Shown: positions 25,700 through 35,934, counted from the stretch's first letter. The stretch: DNA of 64,000 nucleotides from Roseiarcus sp963832305 (GCA_963832305.1 CAWHTU010000009.1:1-64000); one strand, 5' to 3'. The notes: a model not told the origin generated them from the sequence alone. Made by a program: numbers and translations.

Positions 25700-25727
25700 A
25701 CATTATTGGCGTGGAACATACTGTCAA
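25700..25727 (-). promoter_or_regulatory. Sigma-70-type promoter of the PEP-CTERM gene
   Basis: On the reverse strand TTGACA (25727-25722) and TAATGT (25705-25700) are separated by 16 bases, and the ATG at 25663 lies 37 bases beyond the -10 element. The remaining sequence up to the CueR gene stop at 26007 holds no supported gene. Confidence 0.6.
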
Positions 25728-26006
25728 GATGTTTATCACTTCTTATCTGGCGATCATCAGGTTGTATCGGCGATGTGATGCGGTCGGTCAGCTGATCCGT
25801 TAGGGAAACCACCAGGATTCCCCTGCGTCAGAGGTGATGCTTTTCTCGGCCCGCGCCCGAAGAATCGAGATCGTCAGCGCGCTGCGCGAAGGAGCCGGCG
25901 CCCACTTTTGGTCAGCAATTGAACAAGGGGCCGGATACGGGTGATTCGGGCCGCTTTGGCGAACGAACTTGGCGCGTTCCCCGCCCCGCCGCTTGGCAGG
26001 GAAGCC

Positions 26007-26417
26007 TCAGCGCGAGTGGCTCCAGCGTCCGCCCAGCGCCAGATCGTCGAGGATCGGGCAGTCCGGCCGATCGTCGCCGTGGCACGAGGCGACGAGCTCA
26101 CGAAGCGTCTTCGCCATCGCCTGCATATCGGTGACGCGAGCCTCAAGCTCGCCGATATGCGCTTCCGCGATCCGTTTGACTTCGCGGCTCGGACGGGCGC
26201 GGTCGCGCCAGAGGGTGAGCAGCGCGCCGATCTCGGCAATCGAAAAGCCGAGCCGTCGCGCCCGCCGGATAAACTTGAGCTCGTGGATGTCGCGCTCGCC
26301 ATAGTCGCGATAAAGGTTTCCCCCGCGCTCGGCTGGACGCAGAAGGCCGATCGCCTCGTAGTGGCGGATCATCTTGGCGGTGACGCCGCTCGCCGCCGCG
26401 GCCGCGCCGATCTTCAT
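26007..26417 (-). CDS. cueR: CueR-type copper-responsive MerR regulator
   Basis: The protein has 136 residues. The N-terminal MerR helix-turn-helix runs through SGVTAKMIRHYEAIGLLRP, and the dimerisation helix follows. The metal-binding loop SCHGDDRPDCPIL places Cys112 and Cys120 eight residues apart, exactly as in CueR, and indicates a monovalent copper-group ion. It is divergent from copA (109 bases between starts) and surely controls it by distorting the 19-bp-spacer promoter. The short His/Arg tail is unremarkable. Confidence 0.93.
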   Translation of the reverse strand: MKIGAAAAASGVTAKMIRHYEAIGLLRPAERGGNLYRDYGERDIHELKFIRRARRLGFSIAEIGALLTLWRDRARPSREVKRIAEAHIGELEARVTDMQAMAKTLRELVASCHGDDRPDCPILDDLALGGRWSHSR

Positions 26418-26419
26418 GT

Positions 26420-26453
26420 CTTAAACCTGCTTGACTCTTAAACCTGCTTGACC
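26420..26453. repeat. 17-bp tandem duplication in the cueR-copA control region
   Basis: CTTAAACCTGCTTGACT (26420-26436) is followed directly by CTTAAACCTGCTTGACC (26437-26453), identical at 16 of 17 positions. The second copy supplies the TTGACC -35 element of the copA promoter and the first carries a spare TTGACT. Confidence 0.9.
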
Positions 26454-26478
26454 TTCCCACCATGGGAAGGTTTACCCT
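26448..26478 (+). promoter_or_regulatory. CueR-controlled copA promoter
   Basis: The -35 TTGACC (26448-26453) and -10 TACCCT (26473-26478) are separated by 19 bases, the over-long spacer typical of MerR-family targets. Between them sits the dyad ACCTTCCCACCATGGGAAGG, matching the CueR operator pattern CCTTCC-N7/8-GGAAGG. Confidence 0.88.
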
Positions 26479-26490
26479 GCGGCTCCATCC

Positions 26491-26526
26491 AAGACAAGCA
26501 AAGACCGCAAGACAAGCAAAGATCGA
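26491..26526. repeat. 18-bp tandem duplication in the copA leader
   Basis: AAGACAAGCAAAGACCGC (26491-26508) is followed by AAGACAAGCAAAGATCGA (26509-26526), identical at 16 of 18 positions, ending at the base before the copA ATG. No clear ribosome site exists other than the AAG-rich repeat itself. Confidence 0.88.
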
Positions 26527-28890
26527 ATGACTCACGATCACTCCCACGCGCACGCGCCGAAGGGCGAACCCGCCCCGCCCGGGCTTGTAAAGGACCCCGT
26601 CTGCGGCATGTCGGTCGATCCGGCGACAGCGAAGCACAAGGCCGAACACCACGGCGCGACCTTTTGCTTTTGCAGTGCGCGCTGCCGGGAGAAGTTCGTC
26701 GCCGAGCCCGCCCGCTATGCGGCTGCCGGAGCGGAACCGCCCGCGGAGCATGAAGCTCAGCCGAAGCCGGCGCCCTCGGGAACGATCTACACCTGCCCGA
26801 TGCATCCTCAGATCCGCCAGGCCGGCCCCGGGCATTGTCCGATCTGCGGCATGGCGCTCGAGCCGGAGGTCGCGACTCTTAGCGAGGGTCCGAGCGCGGA
26901 GCTTGTCGACATGACCCGGCGCTTTTGGATCGCGCTCGCGCTCTCCATCCCCGTCGTTGTGCTCGAAATGGGCGGGCATCTCGTCGATCTGCGTGCGCTC
27001 TTGCCGGAAGCGGCTTCCGTTTGGATTCAATTGGCGTTTGCGACGCCGGTCGTGCTGTGGGCGGGCTGGCCGTTCTTCGAACGCGGCTGGGGCTCGCTCA
27101 AGACCCGCAACCTCAACATGTTCACGCTGATCGCCATGGGCGTCGGCGTGGCCTGGGCGTACAGCGTCGTCGCCACGGTTGCGCCAGGCATATTTCCGCC
27201 GGCGTTCCGCGGCGCGGACGGCGCGGCGCCGGTCTATTTCGAAGCCGCGGCGGTCATCACCACGCTTGCCCTGTTGGGCCAGGTGCTGGAACTCCACGCG
27301 CGCGAACAGACCGGCGGCGCGATCCGCGCCCTTCTCGATCTTGCGCCCAAGACGGCGCGCCGCGTCGACCTGGACGGCGCGGACGAGGTCGTTGGGCTCG
27401 AACGGGTTGCGGTCGGCGATCGCCTTCGGGTGCGCCCCGGCGAGAAGGCGCCGGTCGATGGCGAGCTTATCGACGGGCGCGGCGTGGTTGACGAGTCCAT
27501 GGTGACCGGGGAGTCGATGCCGGTCGTGAAGACCGTCGGCGACAAGCTGATCGGCGGGACGATGAACCAGAGCGGGAGCTTCGTGATGCGGGCCGACAAA
27601 GTCGGGCGCGACACGATGCTGGCGCAGATCGTCGAAATGGTCGCTGAGGCGCAGCGCAGCCGGGCGCCGATCCAGCGGCTTACCGATCAGGTCTCCGGCT
27701 GGTTCGTTCCGCTGGTGATCGCGGCTGCGGTCGCCGCCTTTATCGCCTGGGCGATATGGGGTCCCGATCCGCGTTACGCCTATGCGCTGGTGGCGGCGGT
27801 CTCGGTCATGATCATCGCCTGTCCGTGCGCGCTTGGGCTGGCGACGCCGATGTCGATCATGGTCGGCGTCGGGCGCGGCGCGCAGGCCGGGGTCCTGATC
27901 AAGAACGCCGAGGCGCTGGAGCGGTTTGAAAGCGTCGATACGCTTGTCGTCGACAAAACCGGCACATTGACCGAGGGCAAGCCCAAGGTTGTCGCCGTGC
28001 GCGCCTTTGGCGGCCTCGGCGAAGATGAGTTACTCAGGCTTGCCGCGAGCCTCGAACGGGCAAGCGAACATCCGCTGGCTGCGGCGGTGGTGCGTGCGGG
28101 GGCGGAACGCAATCTCGTGTTTGGCAAAGTCGACGACTTCGACTCGCCCGCGGGCAAGGGTGTCACCGGAACTATCGACGGGCGCAAAGTGGTCCTTGGC
28201 AACCAGGTCATGCTGCGAGCGGCGGGGATCGATGTCACGGACCTCGAACGGCCGGCAGACGAACTGCGCAACGACGGCGCGACGGCGATCTTCGTCGCCA
28301 TCGACGGCAAGGCTTCCGGCGTGATCGCCATCGCCGATCCGATCAAGCCGACGACCGCTGGCGCGGTCCGCGCCCTCACCGAAGCGGGCGTCGGCGTGGT
28401 GATGCTCACCGGCGACAATCGCACGACTGCGGAAGCCGTGGCTCGGAAGCTCGGCATTGCCGAGATCGAGGCTGAAGTGCTGCCGCAGGACAAGGGCAAA
28501 GTGGTTGAGCGGCTGCGCAAGCAGGGGCGGATCGTCGCAATGGCGGGAGACGGGGTGAACGACGCGCCGGCGCTCGCGGCGGCCAATGTCGGGGTCGCGA
28601 TGGGGACCGGCACGGATGTCGCGATCGAAAGCGCGGGGGTCACGCTCCTGCGCGGCGACCTTCAGGGCCTGGTCGTCGCCCGCCGGCTGTCGCAGGCGAC
28701 GATGCGCAACATCCGGCAGAACCTGTTTTTCGCGTTCATCTACAACGCCGCCGGCGTGCCGATTGCGGCGGGCATTCTCTATCCGGCCTTCGGTCTCCTG
28801 TTGTCTCCCACGGTGGCGGCCGCGGCGATGGCGCTGTCCTCGGTCAGCGTGATCGCCAACGCGCTGAGGCTCAGGCGCCTCGCGCTCTGA
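26527..28890 (+). CDS. copA: Copper-transporting P1B-type ATPase with YHS and heavy-metal-binding N-terminal domains
   Basis: The protein has 787 residues. The N-terminus is unusual in using a His-rich stretch (HDHSHAHA), a YHS domain (DPVCGMSVDP to CREKF, residues 23-57) and a heavy-metal-binding domain (YTCPMHPQIRQAGPGHCPIC, 88-107) in place of CxxC ferredoxin-like domains. The ATPase core is complete: TGES, the membrane CPC motif (432-434), DKTGT with phosphorylated Asp476, SEHPLA and GDGVNDAPAL. It exports Cu(I) from the cytoplasm at the cost of ATP. It is divergent from cueR and under its promoter. It converges with mscL with a hairpin between. Confidence 0.95.
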   Translation: MTHDHSHAHAPKGEPAPPGLVKDPVCGMSVDPATAKHKAEHHGATFCFCSARCREKFVAEPARYAAAGAEPPAEHEAQPKPAPSGTIYTCPMHPQIRQAGPGHCPICGMALEPEVATLSEGPSAELVDMTRRFWIALALSIPVVVLEMGGHLVDLRALLPEAASVWIQLAFATPVVLWAGWPFFERGWGSLKTRNLNMFTLIAMGVGVAWAYSVVATVAPGIFPPAFRGADGAAPVYFEAAAVITTLALLGQVLELHAREQTGGAIRALLDLAPKTARRVDLDGADEVVGLERVAVGDRLRVRPGEKAPVDGELIDGRGVVDESMVTGESMPVVKTVGDKLIGGTMNQSGSFVMRADKVGRDTMLAQIVEMVAEAQRSRAPIQRLTDQVSGWFVPLVIAAAVAAFIAWAIWGPDPRYAYALVAAVSVMIIACPCALGLATPMSIMVGVGRGAQAGVLIKNAEALERFESVDTLVVDKTGTLTEGKPKVVAVRAFGGLGEDELLRLAASLERASEHPLAAAVVRAGAERNLVFGKVDDFDSPAGKGVTGTIDGRKVVLGNQVMLRAAGIDVTDLERPADELRNDGATAIFVAIDGKASGVIAIADPIKPTTAGAVRALTEAGVGVVMLTGDNRTTAEAVARKLGIAEIEAEVLPQDKGKVVERLRKQGRIVAMAGDGVNDAPALAAANVGVAMGTGTDVAIESAGVTLLRGDLQGLVVARRLSQATMRNIRQNLFFAFIYNAAGVPIAAGILYPAFGLLLSPTVAAAAMALSSVSVIANALRLRRLAL

Positions 28891-28892
28891 GC

Positions 28893-28910
28893 AGCCGGCG
28901 CTGGCCGGCT
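28893..28910. terminator. Bidirectional terminator hairpin between copA and mscL
   Basis: AGCCGGC pairs with GCCGGCT around a GCTG loop immediately after the copA stop and overlapping the mscL stop. There is no T-run on either side, so function is uncertain. Confidence 0.4.
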
Positions 28911-29323
28911 CAGCGCTTCGCGAGCTCGTCGCGGATTTGCGTCAGGAGCACGACTTCCTGGGTCGGCGGCGCGGGCGGCGGAGGCTCCTTGGCCGCCTGC
29001 CGGGTCAGCATGTTGATCCCCTTGATCGCGATGAATAGCGCAATGGCGACGATGGCGAAGTTGATGACGACGGTGATGAAGTCGCCGTAGGCGAGCACGC
29101 CCCCCTGTTTCCGGGCGTCCTCCAGGTTGGTCGCGTTGACGGCGCTCGACAGCGGAATATAGTAGTTGGAGAAGTCCGCATGTCCGGCGATGCCGATGAT
29201 CGGCATGATGATGTCCCTGACCAGTGCGTCGACGATCTTGCCGAAAGCCGCGCCGATGATCACGCCGATGGCGAGGCTGAGCGCATTCCCTTTGAGGGCG
29301 AATTCCTTGAACTCATTCCACAT
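28910..29323 (-). CDS. mscL: Large-conductance mechanosensitive channel
   Basis: The protein has 137 residues, usual length. The N-terminus WNEFKEFALKGNALSLAIGV and first membrane segment IGVIIGAAFGKIVDALVRDI are the MscL signature, and the second membrane helix is VVINFAIVAIALFIAIKGIN. The C-terminal helix ends KEPPPPAPPTQEVVLLTQIRDELA. It forms a pentameric pore that opens under membrane tension to release solutes on osmotic downshock. It appears monocistronic and converges with copA. Confidence 0.95.
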   Translation of the reverse strand: MWNEFKEFALKGNALSLAIGVIIGAAFGKIVDALVRDIIMPIIGIAGHADFSNYYIPLSSAVNATNLEDARKQGGVLAYGDFITVVINFAIVAIALFIAIKGINMLTRQAAKEPPPPAPPTQEVVLLTQIRDELAKR

Positions 29324-29438
29324 GGCTATCGTCCTCGGGGGCGTGAGCCGTCGATTCGGCCCCGCAGAAAGCTAGCCGAGCCCTCCGCCAAGATAAAGCC
29401 TAAGTATGGCCGACAGCCGCGCTGCCGGTTGGCCCGCC

Positions 29439-30332
29439 TTAAGGCTCCTTAGCGCCCTTCTTCACTTTCGTTTTGCCGGGCTTTTCGCTCGCGGCCTTGC
29501 CGGCGGCCGCGGCGCTGAATTCGCTCAATCGGGTCTCGAGGAGCGCGGTCCGCGCTTCGGTGACGCGCAAGGCGCAATAGCCGTGGATGCTCTCCTTTAC
29601 GTAATCCCGGCAGATGTCGTCGCGCTCTCCGGCGAAGCCGTTCTGATCGCGGATCAGGTCCGCCGCCTCCGGGCTGTTCGCAGCGCGGTCCTGGATCGCG
29701 CGCACCGCCTTGGCCATTGCCTTGTCGGCCTCGGCGCGTTCTTTACCGAACTTGGCGGCGTCGCCGACCAGCGAGGCGCCATCGGGGCCCCAAAGCCCGC
29801 CGGGACCGGTCTGGCAATCGGCGGCCTTGAAGACGCATGCGGTGATCTGGGACGGCGCGAGCGCCGCGCCGTCGAGCACGTCGAACGAGAACGGGCAGGC
29901 CGGGACGGCGGCCTCGAATTGCTCCAACCCGTCGGGGCGGCCGACGCTGGTCGCCCGGATCGGGTTCTCGCCGACGATATCGACCACGCAGTGCTGGGAG
30001 GAATCCGAAACGCTCTCGCCGGCAAGCTGCAGCTTGTCGATCGTCGCCGCCTTGTCGTCGCCGGAAATCTGCAGAAGGCCCGACTTGCCGTTGAGCATGA
30101 GCGGGCGCCCGGCAAGGCCGGCGACGCCGGGGACAGCGCCGGGCTTGACGCTCTTGGCGCCCGCTGCCGCGGCTTTCCCTCCGCCCGCGCTTCGGGCCTT
30201 GGCGGGCGCGGCGACCGCCCCTTGCGGCTCGGCCGGACCTGCGCCGGGAAGCATCAGTTGCGCCGGGGCCTCGCTCGTTGCGAGAGCCGCGGCGACGAGG
30301 CTGCAAAACAGGGGGCAAAACCGTCGAGTCAT
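29439..30332 (-). CDS. Secreted protein with LprI-like C-terminal region
   Basis: The protein has 297 residues with a signal peptide (TRRFCPLFCSLVAAALATSE, cleavage near APA) and an Ala/Gly/Lys-rich linker to about residue 70. The middle (residues 75-190) has paired cysteines (HCVV, ACPF, TACVF, DCQTG) and no recognised family. The C-terminal part, GERDDICRDYVKESIHGYCA, followed by a helical LRVTEARTALLETRL, resembles the lysozyme-inhibitor LprI/DUF1311 pattern. The tail is Lys-rich. A periplasmic location is likely and function is unassigned. It is divergent from dnaK by about 300 bases. Confidence 0.65.
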   Translation of the reverse strand: MTRRFCPLFCSLVAAALATSEAPAQLMLPGAGPAEPQGAVAAPAKARSAGGGKAAAAGAKSVKPGAVPGVAGLAGRPLMLNGKSGLLQISGDDKAATIDKLQLAGESVSDSSQHCVVDIVGENPIRATSVGRPDGLEQFEAAVPACPFSFDVLDGAALAPSQITACVFKAADCQTGPGGLWGPDGASLVGDAAKFGKERAEADKAMAKAVRAIQDRAANSPEAADLIRDQNGFAGERDDICRDYVKESIHGYCALRVTEARTALLETRLSEFSAAAAGKAASEKPGKTKVKKGAKEP

Positions 30333-30426
30333 CGGCCAAGTCTAGGAGCGTTCGGGAGAAAGGGGAAGACGCCGGACGTCCCCGCGACGATGAGCCCAAT
30401 GCTTGAAAAATCCGCGGCTTCCGCGC

Positions 30427-30455
30427 CTTGCGCCGCCAAATCGCCCCCCCTATAT
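30427..30455 (+). promoter_or_regulatory. Heat-shock (RpoH) promoter of dnaK
   Basis: CTTG (30427-30430) and CCTATAT (30449-30455) are 18 bases apart, matching the alphaproteobacterial RpoH consensus CTTG-N17/18-CYTATNT. It lies 178 bases upstream of the dnaK ATG. The 300-base region between the LprI-like gene and dnaK holds no gene that I can support. Confidence 0.75.
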
Positions 30456-30633
30456 ACGCCGGGACTGGCGGGTTCGGGCGCAAATTCGCGCCGAACCAGC
30501 GGAAATCTGGCGATGAGAAACGGGGATCGGAAGAGCGAGGCCGACGGCTTGAACGGCGCGGCGGAATGCTTCCTTAAGAGCTCGGCCGCTTTGGGGCCCG
30601 GCGGTCCCGCGAAGGAATAGGGGAAAGAAAGAT

Positions 30634-32559
<1,926 letters not shown>

Positions 32560-32568
32560 ACGATTGAA

Positions 32569-32592
32569 GCCGGCCGCATCCAAGCGGCCGGC
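32569..32592 (+). terminator. dnaK-dnaJ intergenic hairpin
   Basis: GCCGGCCGC pairs with GCGGCCGGC around ATCCAA and is followed by CCTGGGTTTTGGGG. It begins 9 bases after the dnaK stop and probably reduces read-through to dnaJ, making dnaK more abundant than dnaJ. Confidence 0.65.
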
Positions 32593-32746
32593 CCTGGGTT
32601 TTGGGGACGCCGGAATGGCGGATGGGGACTTGGCTGTCGGCAGCGCGCGTCGCGCGCCGTGAAGTCGAGGATGGAACCGGCCCGTGCGCGAGGCGGCGCA
32701 GGAGAAGCAGGTCTGAGGCATGCATAGGCTGCGGACGCGCTGAAAA

Positions 32747-33862
32747 ATGGCCAAGCGCGATTTCTACGAAACCCTGGGCGTTTCCAAGACGGCGAGCGAC
32801 GCTGAACTCAAGTCTGCCTTCCGCAAGGCGGCGATGCAGTGTCATCCCGACCGGCATCCCGGCGACCATCAGGCCGAGTCGCGGTTCAAGGAGCTGAACG
32901 AAGCCTACCAGCATCTGTCGGACGCGCAGAAGCGCGCGGCTTACGATCGCTACGGTCACGCCGCGTTCGATCAGAGCGGCATGAACGACGGTTTCGCCGC
33001 ATCGATGTCCGACATCTTCGACGACCTGTTCGGCGACATGATGGGCGGCCGGCGCGGCCGTCAGTCCTCGGGCCGGGAGCGGGGCGCCGACCTGCGCTAC
33101 AACCTCGAGATCACGCTCGAGGAAGCATTTGGCGGCAAGACCGCCAACGTCCGCATGCCGACGTCGGTCGCCTGCGAAGCTTGCGCCGGCTCCGGCGCCC
33201 GCGCGGGCTCGAAGCCAATAACCTGCAAGACCTGCGGCGGCCATGGGCGGGTGCGAGCGCAACAGGGCTTCTTCGCCATCGAGCGCACCTGCCCCTCATG
33301 TCATGGCCGCGGGCAGACGATCGAGAACCCGTGCGACAAATGCGCCGGCGCCGGCCGGGTGACCCGGGAGCGAACGCTGTCGGTCAACGTTCCCGCCGGC
33401 GTCGAGGACGGCACCCGCATCCGTCTCACGGGCGAGGGCGAGGCGGGCATGCGGGGCGGCCCGGCGGGCGACCTGTACATTTTCCTCACCGTCAAGCCGC
33501 ACGCGATCTTCCAGCGCGACGGCGCGGATCTCTATTGCCGGGTCCCGATCTCGATGGTGCAAGCGGCGCTTGGCGGCGAATTCACCGTCCGCACGCTCGA
33601 CGGGACCGAGTCGAGGGTCAGCGTTCCCGAAGGCGCGCAATCCGGGCGCCAACTGAGGCTGCGCGGCAAGGGGATGCCCGTCTTGCGCTCACGCGACTCG
33701 GGCGACCTCTTCGTTCAGCTCAACGTCGAGACCCCGCAAAGCCTGACCCGGCGCCAGCGTGAGCTCCTGAGCGAGTTCGCCGCCGAGTCGTCGAACAAGA
33801 CCCACCCCGAAAGCGCGGGCTTCTTCGCCAAGATGAAGGAGTTCTTCGAGGGCCGCAGTTAG
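32747..33862 (+). CDS. dnaJ: Co-chaperone DnaJ (Hsp40)
   Basis: The protein has 371 residues, type I DnaJ. The J domain (1-70) holds HPD in CHPDRHPGDH. A short Gly/Phe region with a DIFDDLFGDMMGG segment follows. Four zinc-finger CxxCxGxG repeats are present as CEACAGSG, CKTCGGHG, CPSCHGRG and CDKCAGAG. The C-terminal client-binding domains are complete. It stimulates DnaK ATPase and delivers substrates. It lies downstream of dnaK by 187 bases and is presumably co-regulated from the same heat-shock promoter. Confidence 0.96.
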   Translation: MAKRDFYETLGVSKTASDAELKSAFRKAAMQCHPDRHPGDHQAESRFKELNEAYQHLSDAQKRAAYDRYGHAAFDQSGMNDGFAASMSDIFDDLFGDMMGGRRGRQSSGRERGADLRYNLEITLEEAFGGKTANVRMPTSVACEACAGSGARAGSKPITCKTCGGHGRVRAQQGFFAIERTCPSCHGRGQTIENPCDKCAGAGRVTRERTLSVNVPAGVEDGTRIRLTGEGEAGMRGGPAGDLYIFLTVKPHAIFQRDGADLYCRVPISMVQAALGGEFTVRTLDGTESRVSVPEGAQSGRQLRLRGKGMPVLRSRDSGDLFVQLNVETPQSLTRRQRELLSEFAAESSNKTHPESAGFFAKMKEFFEGRS

Positions 33863-33945
33863 ACGCCTTTGCCAGCCGCCATTGGCTCCCGTATAAACGC
33901 CGCGCGGTCTTTAGGCTCGCCGCCGCACATCCGCCGGAAGCCGGA

Positions 33946-34566
33946 ATGCAGGGTCAAGCGTTTGGCAAGACGCATCGGCGGGGGCTCGCCGACAGCGCCC
34001 GTTTTCTCAAGTCGCTGATCGCCGCGCCGAGGCTCACCGGCGCGGTCGCCCCGTCAGGACGCGCGCTTGCGCGGGCGATGGCGGCGGCGGCCGGTCCGCC
34101 GCCGCATGGGCTCATCGTCGAGCTTGGGCCGGGCACCGGTCCTGTGACCCGGTCCCTGATCGAGACCGGCGTTCAGCCCGAGCGGCTCGCGCTGGTCGAA
34201 TACGATCCCGGCTTTTGCCGGCTCTTGAGGCAACGCTTCGCAATGGTCAAGGTCATTCAGGGCGACGCCTACGACCTTCCCCGGACGCTCGCAGAATTTG
34301 CGGGCCAGCCGATCGGGGCCGTCGTCTCCAGCCTGCCCCTGCTCAATCAGCCGCCCGAGCGGCGCGCAAAGCTTGTCAGCGACGCCTTCGCGCTCATGGG
34401 GCCAGCGGGCCGGTTCGTCCAGTTCACTTACGGTTTCGGGTCGCCGGTTCCACGCGAGGCCGGCGCGAATCGCTATGCCGCGGTTCGCTCGCGTCCGATC
34501 CTCTTCAACCTGCCGCCTGCCCGGGTGTGGACTTATCGGCTCGAGAGCCATGCTGGGCGTCCGTGA
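33946..34566 (+). CDS. pmtA: PmtA-like phospholipid N-methyltransferase
   Basis: The protein has 206 residues. The SAM-binding motif I is LIVELGPGTGPVTRSLIETG (residues 56-75), followed by VEYDPGFCRLL and the late SLPLLNQPP. An N-terminal basic amphipathic helix (ARFLKSLIAAPRLTGAVAPS) is typical of rhizobial PmtA, which methylates phosphatidylethanolamine three times to phosphatidylcholine at the inner membrane. Related small methyltransferases of the KsgA fold exist, so the assignment is good but not proven. It overlaps pyrF by 17 bases. Confidence 0.8.
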   Translation: MQGQAFGKTHRRGLADSARFLKSLIAAPRLTGAVAPSGRALARAMAAAAGPPPHGLIVELGPGTGPVTRSLIETGVQPERLALVEYDPGFCRLLRQRFAMVKVIQGDAYDLPRTLAEFAGQPIGAVVSSLPLLNQPPERRAKLVSDAFALMGPAGRFVQFTYGFGSPVPREAGANRYAAVRSRPILFNLPPARVWTYRLESHAGRP

Positions 34567-35272
34567 ATTGAGCGATCTGAGCCCACGCGAGCGGCTGATC
34601 ATCGCGCTCGATACGCCCGATGTGGCCGAGGCGCGGGGTCTCGTCGAGCGGATCGGCGACCGCGCGAGCTTCTATAAGATCGGCATGGAACTGGCCTACG
34701 CCGGCGGCCTCAAGCTCGCGCCGGAACTGGCTTCGGCGGGAAAACAGGTCTTTCTCGATCTCAAGCTGCACGACATTCCCAACACCGTCGAGCGGGCGAC
34801 GGCCCTGGCGGCGAAACTCGGCGCGACGTTTCTGACCGTCCATGCCTATCCGCAAACGATGCGCGCCGCCGTCGCCGGAGCGAAAGGCACGGGGATGCGC
34901 ATCCTCGCCGTCACTGTCCTGACCTCGTACGACGACGCCGATCTCATCGACGCCTGCTACCGGTTCGGGGTAGTCGAAACTGTTCGGCGCCGCGCCGAGC
35001 AGGCGCTCGCGCTTGGGGTCGGCGGGCTGGTGGCCAGCGCCGCCGAGGCGGCGATGGCGCGCCAAACCGTCGGCCGGACCATGGTTCTCGTCACGCCCGG
35101 CATTCGGCCGGCGGGCGCGGCGGCCGGCGACCAGAAGCGCGTCGCGACCCCCGCGGAGGCGATCCTGAGCGGCGCTGACTACCTCGTCGTCGGCCGCCCG
35201 GTGACAGAGGCGCAGGATCCGGGCGCGGCCGCCGAGGCGGTGGCCGCCGAAATTGCGAGGGCCCTCGCTTGA
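34550..35272 (+). CDS. pyrF: Orotidine 5'-phosphate decarboxylase
   Basis: The product has 240 residues from the ATG at 34550. An open stretch upstream of this is only the shadow of pmtA. Family blocks include LIIALDTPDVAEARGLVERI, FYKIGMELAYAGG, and the catalytic DLKLHDIPNTVERA, with the Lys and Asp of the DxKxxD tetrad. The phosphate loop is VTPGIRPAGAAAGDQKR and the end is YLVVGRPVTEAQDP. It makes UMP from OMP in pyrimidine synthesis. It overlaps pmtA by 17 bases, so the two are translationally linked despite unrelated roles. Confidence 0.95.
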   Translation: MLGVRELSDLSPRERLIIALDTPDVAEARGLVERIGDRASFYKIGMELAYAGGLKLAPELASAGKQVFLDLKLHDIPNTVERATALAAKLGATFLTVHAYPQTMRAAVAGAKGTGMRILAVTVLTSYDDADLIDACYRFGVVETVRRRAEQALALGVGGLVASAAEAAMARQTVGRTMVLVTPGIRPAGAAAGDQKRVATPAEAILSGADYLVVGRPVTEAQDPGAAAEAVAAEIARALA

Positions 35273-35322
35273 TCGGCCGCGAAGCCGCGGTAGGGTCGTA
35301 ACATTGCCTCAAAGGAGCCGTC

Positions 35323-35610
35323 ATGCCCAAGGGTTACGTCATTTCGCGCGTCGATGTCACCAATCCCGACGCCTATGCGCGCTACGCCGCCGCCGCGACC
35401 AAGGCGATCGCTGATCATGGCGGAAAGCCGCTCGCGCGCGGCGGGCGATGGGAGGCGCTCGAGGGCAAGGCGCGGGCGCGCAATGTCGTGCTCGAATTCG
35501 AGAGCTACGACGCGGCCCGCCGCTACTTCCATTCGGAGCAATACCAGGCGGCGCGCGGGCTGCGTGAGGGCGCCGCCGAGATCGAAATGGTTCTGGTCGA
35601 GGGAGTCTGA
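35323..35610 (+). CDS. DUF1330 family protein (first of tandem pair)
   Basis: The protein has 95 residues: a single DUF1330 domain starting PKGYVISRVDVTNPDAYARY, with GGKPLARGGRWEALEG and VVLEFESYDAARRYF in the middle. The fold is a ferredoxin-like dimeric alpha/beta barrel of unknown function, related to monooxygenase-like domains. It is three bases upstream of a second gene of the same family, the products agreeing at many positions, so this is a tandem duplication. The ribosome site AAGGAG is at 35312-35317. The pair lies between pyrF and dapB and is probably co-transcribed with dapB. Confidence 0.87.
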   Translation: MPKGYVISRVDVTNPDAYARYAAAATKAIADHGGKPLARGGRWEALEGKARARNVVLEFESYDAARRYFHSEQYQAARGLREGAAEIEMVLVEGV

Positions 35611-35613
35611 ACG

Positions 35614-35919
35614 ATGCCGAAGGGCTACTGGATCGCGCATGTCGACGTGCGCGATCCCGAGATCTACCAGCAATATGTCCGGGCCAACGCGGTCGCATTC
35701 GCCAAATACGGCGCGCGCTTCCTCACGCGCGGAGGCAAGCATGTCGTCGCCTCGGGCAAGGCGCCGGCGCGCAATGTCGTCATTGAGTTCCGCGACTACG
35801 AGACCGCGCTCGCCTGCCACGATTCTCCTGAATACCGCGAGGCGGCGAAACTGCGCGACGCCGGGGCGGCCGTGGACCTGGTGATTGTCGAAGGCTACGA
35901 CGGCCCGCAGCCAGGGTGA
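35614..35919 (+). CDS. DUF1330 family protein (second of tandem pair)
   Basis: The protein has 101 residues and begins PKGYWIAHVDVRDPEIYQQY, matching its upstream neighbour in every conserved block (GARFLTRGGKHVVASGKAPA, NVVIEFRDYETAL). The last ten residues extend beyond the shared domain. Three bases separate the two genes, so they are co-translated and may form a hetero-oligomer. Function is not known. dapB follows 15 bases downstream. Confidence 0.87.
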   Translation: MPKGYWIAHVDVRDPEIYQQYVRANAVAFAKYGARFLTRGGKHVVASGKAPARNVVIEFRDYETALACHDSPEYREAAKLRDAGAAVDLVIVEGYDGPQPG

Positions 35920-35934
35920 GCACGAGGGAGCGCA

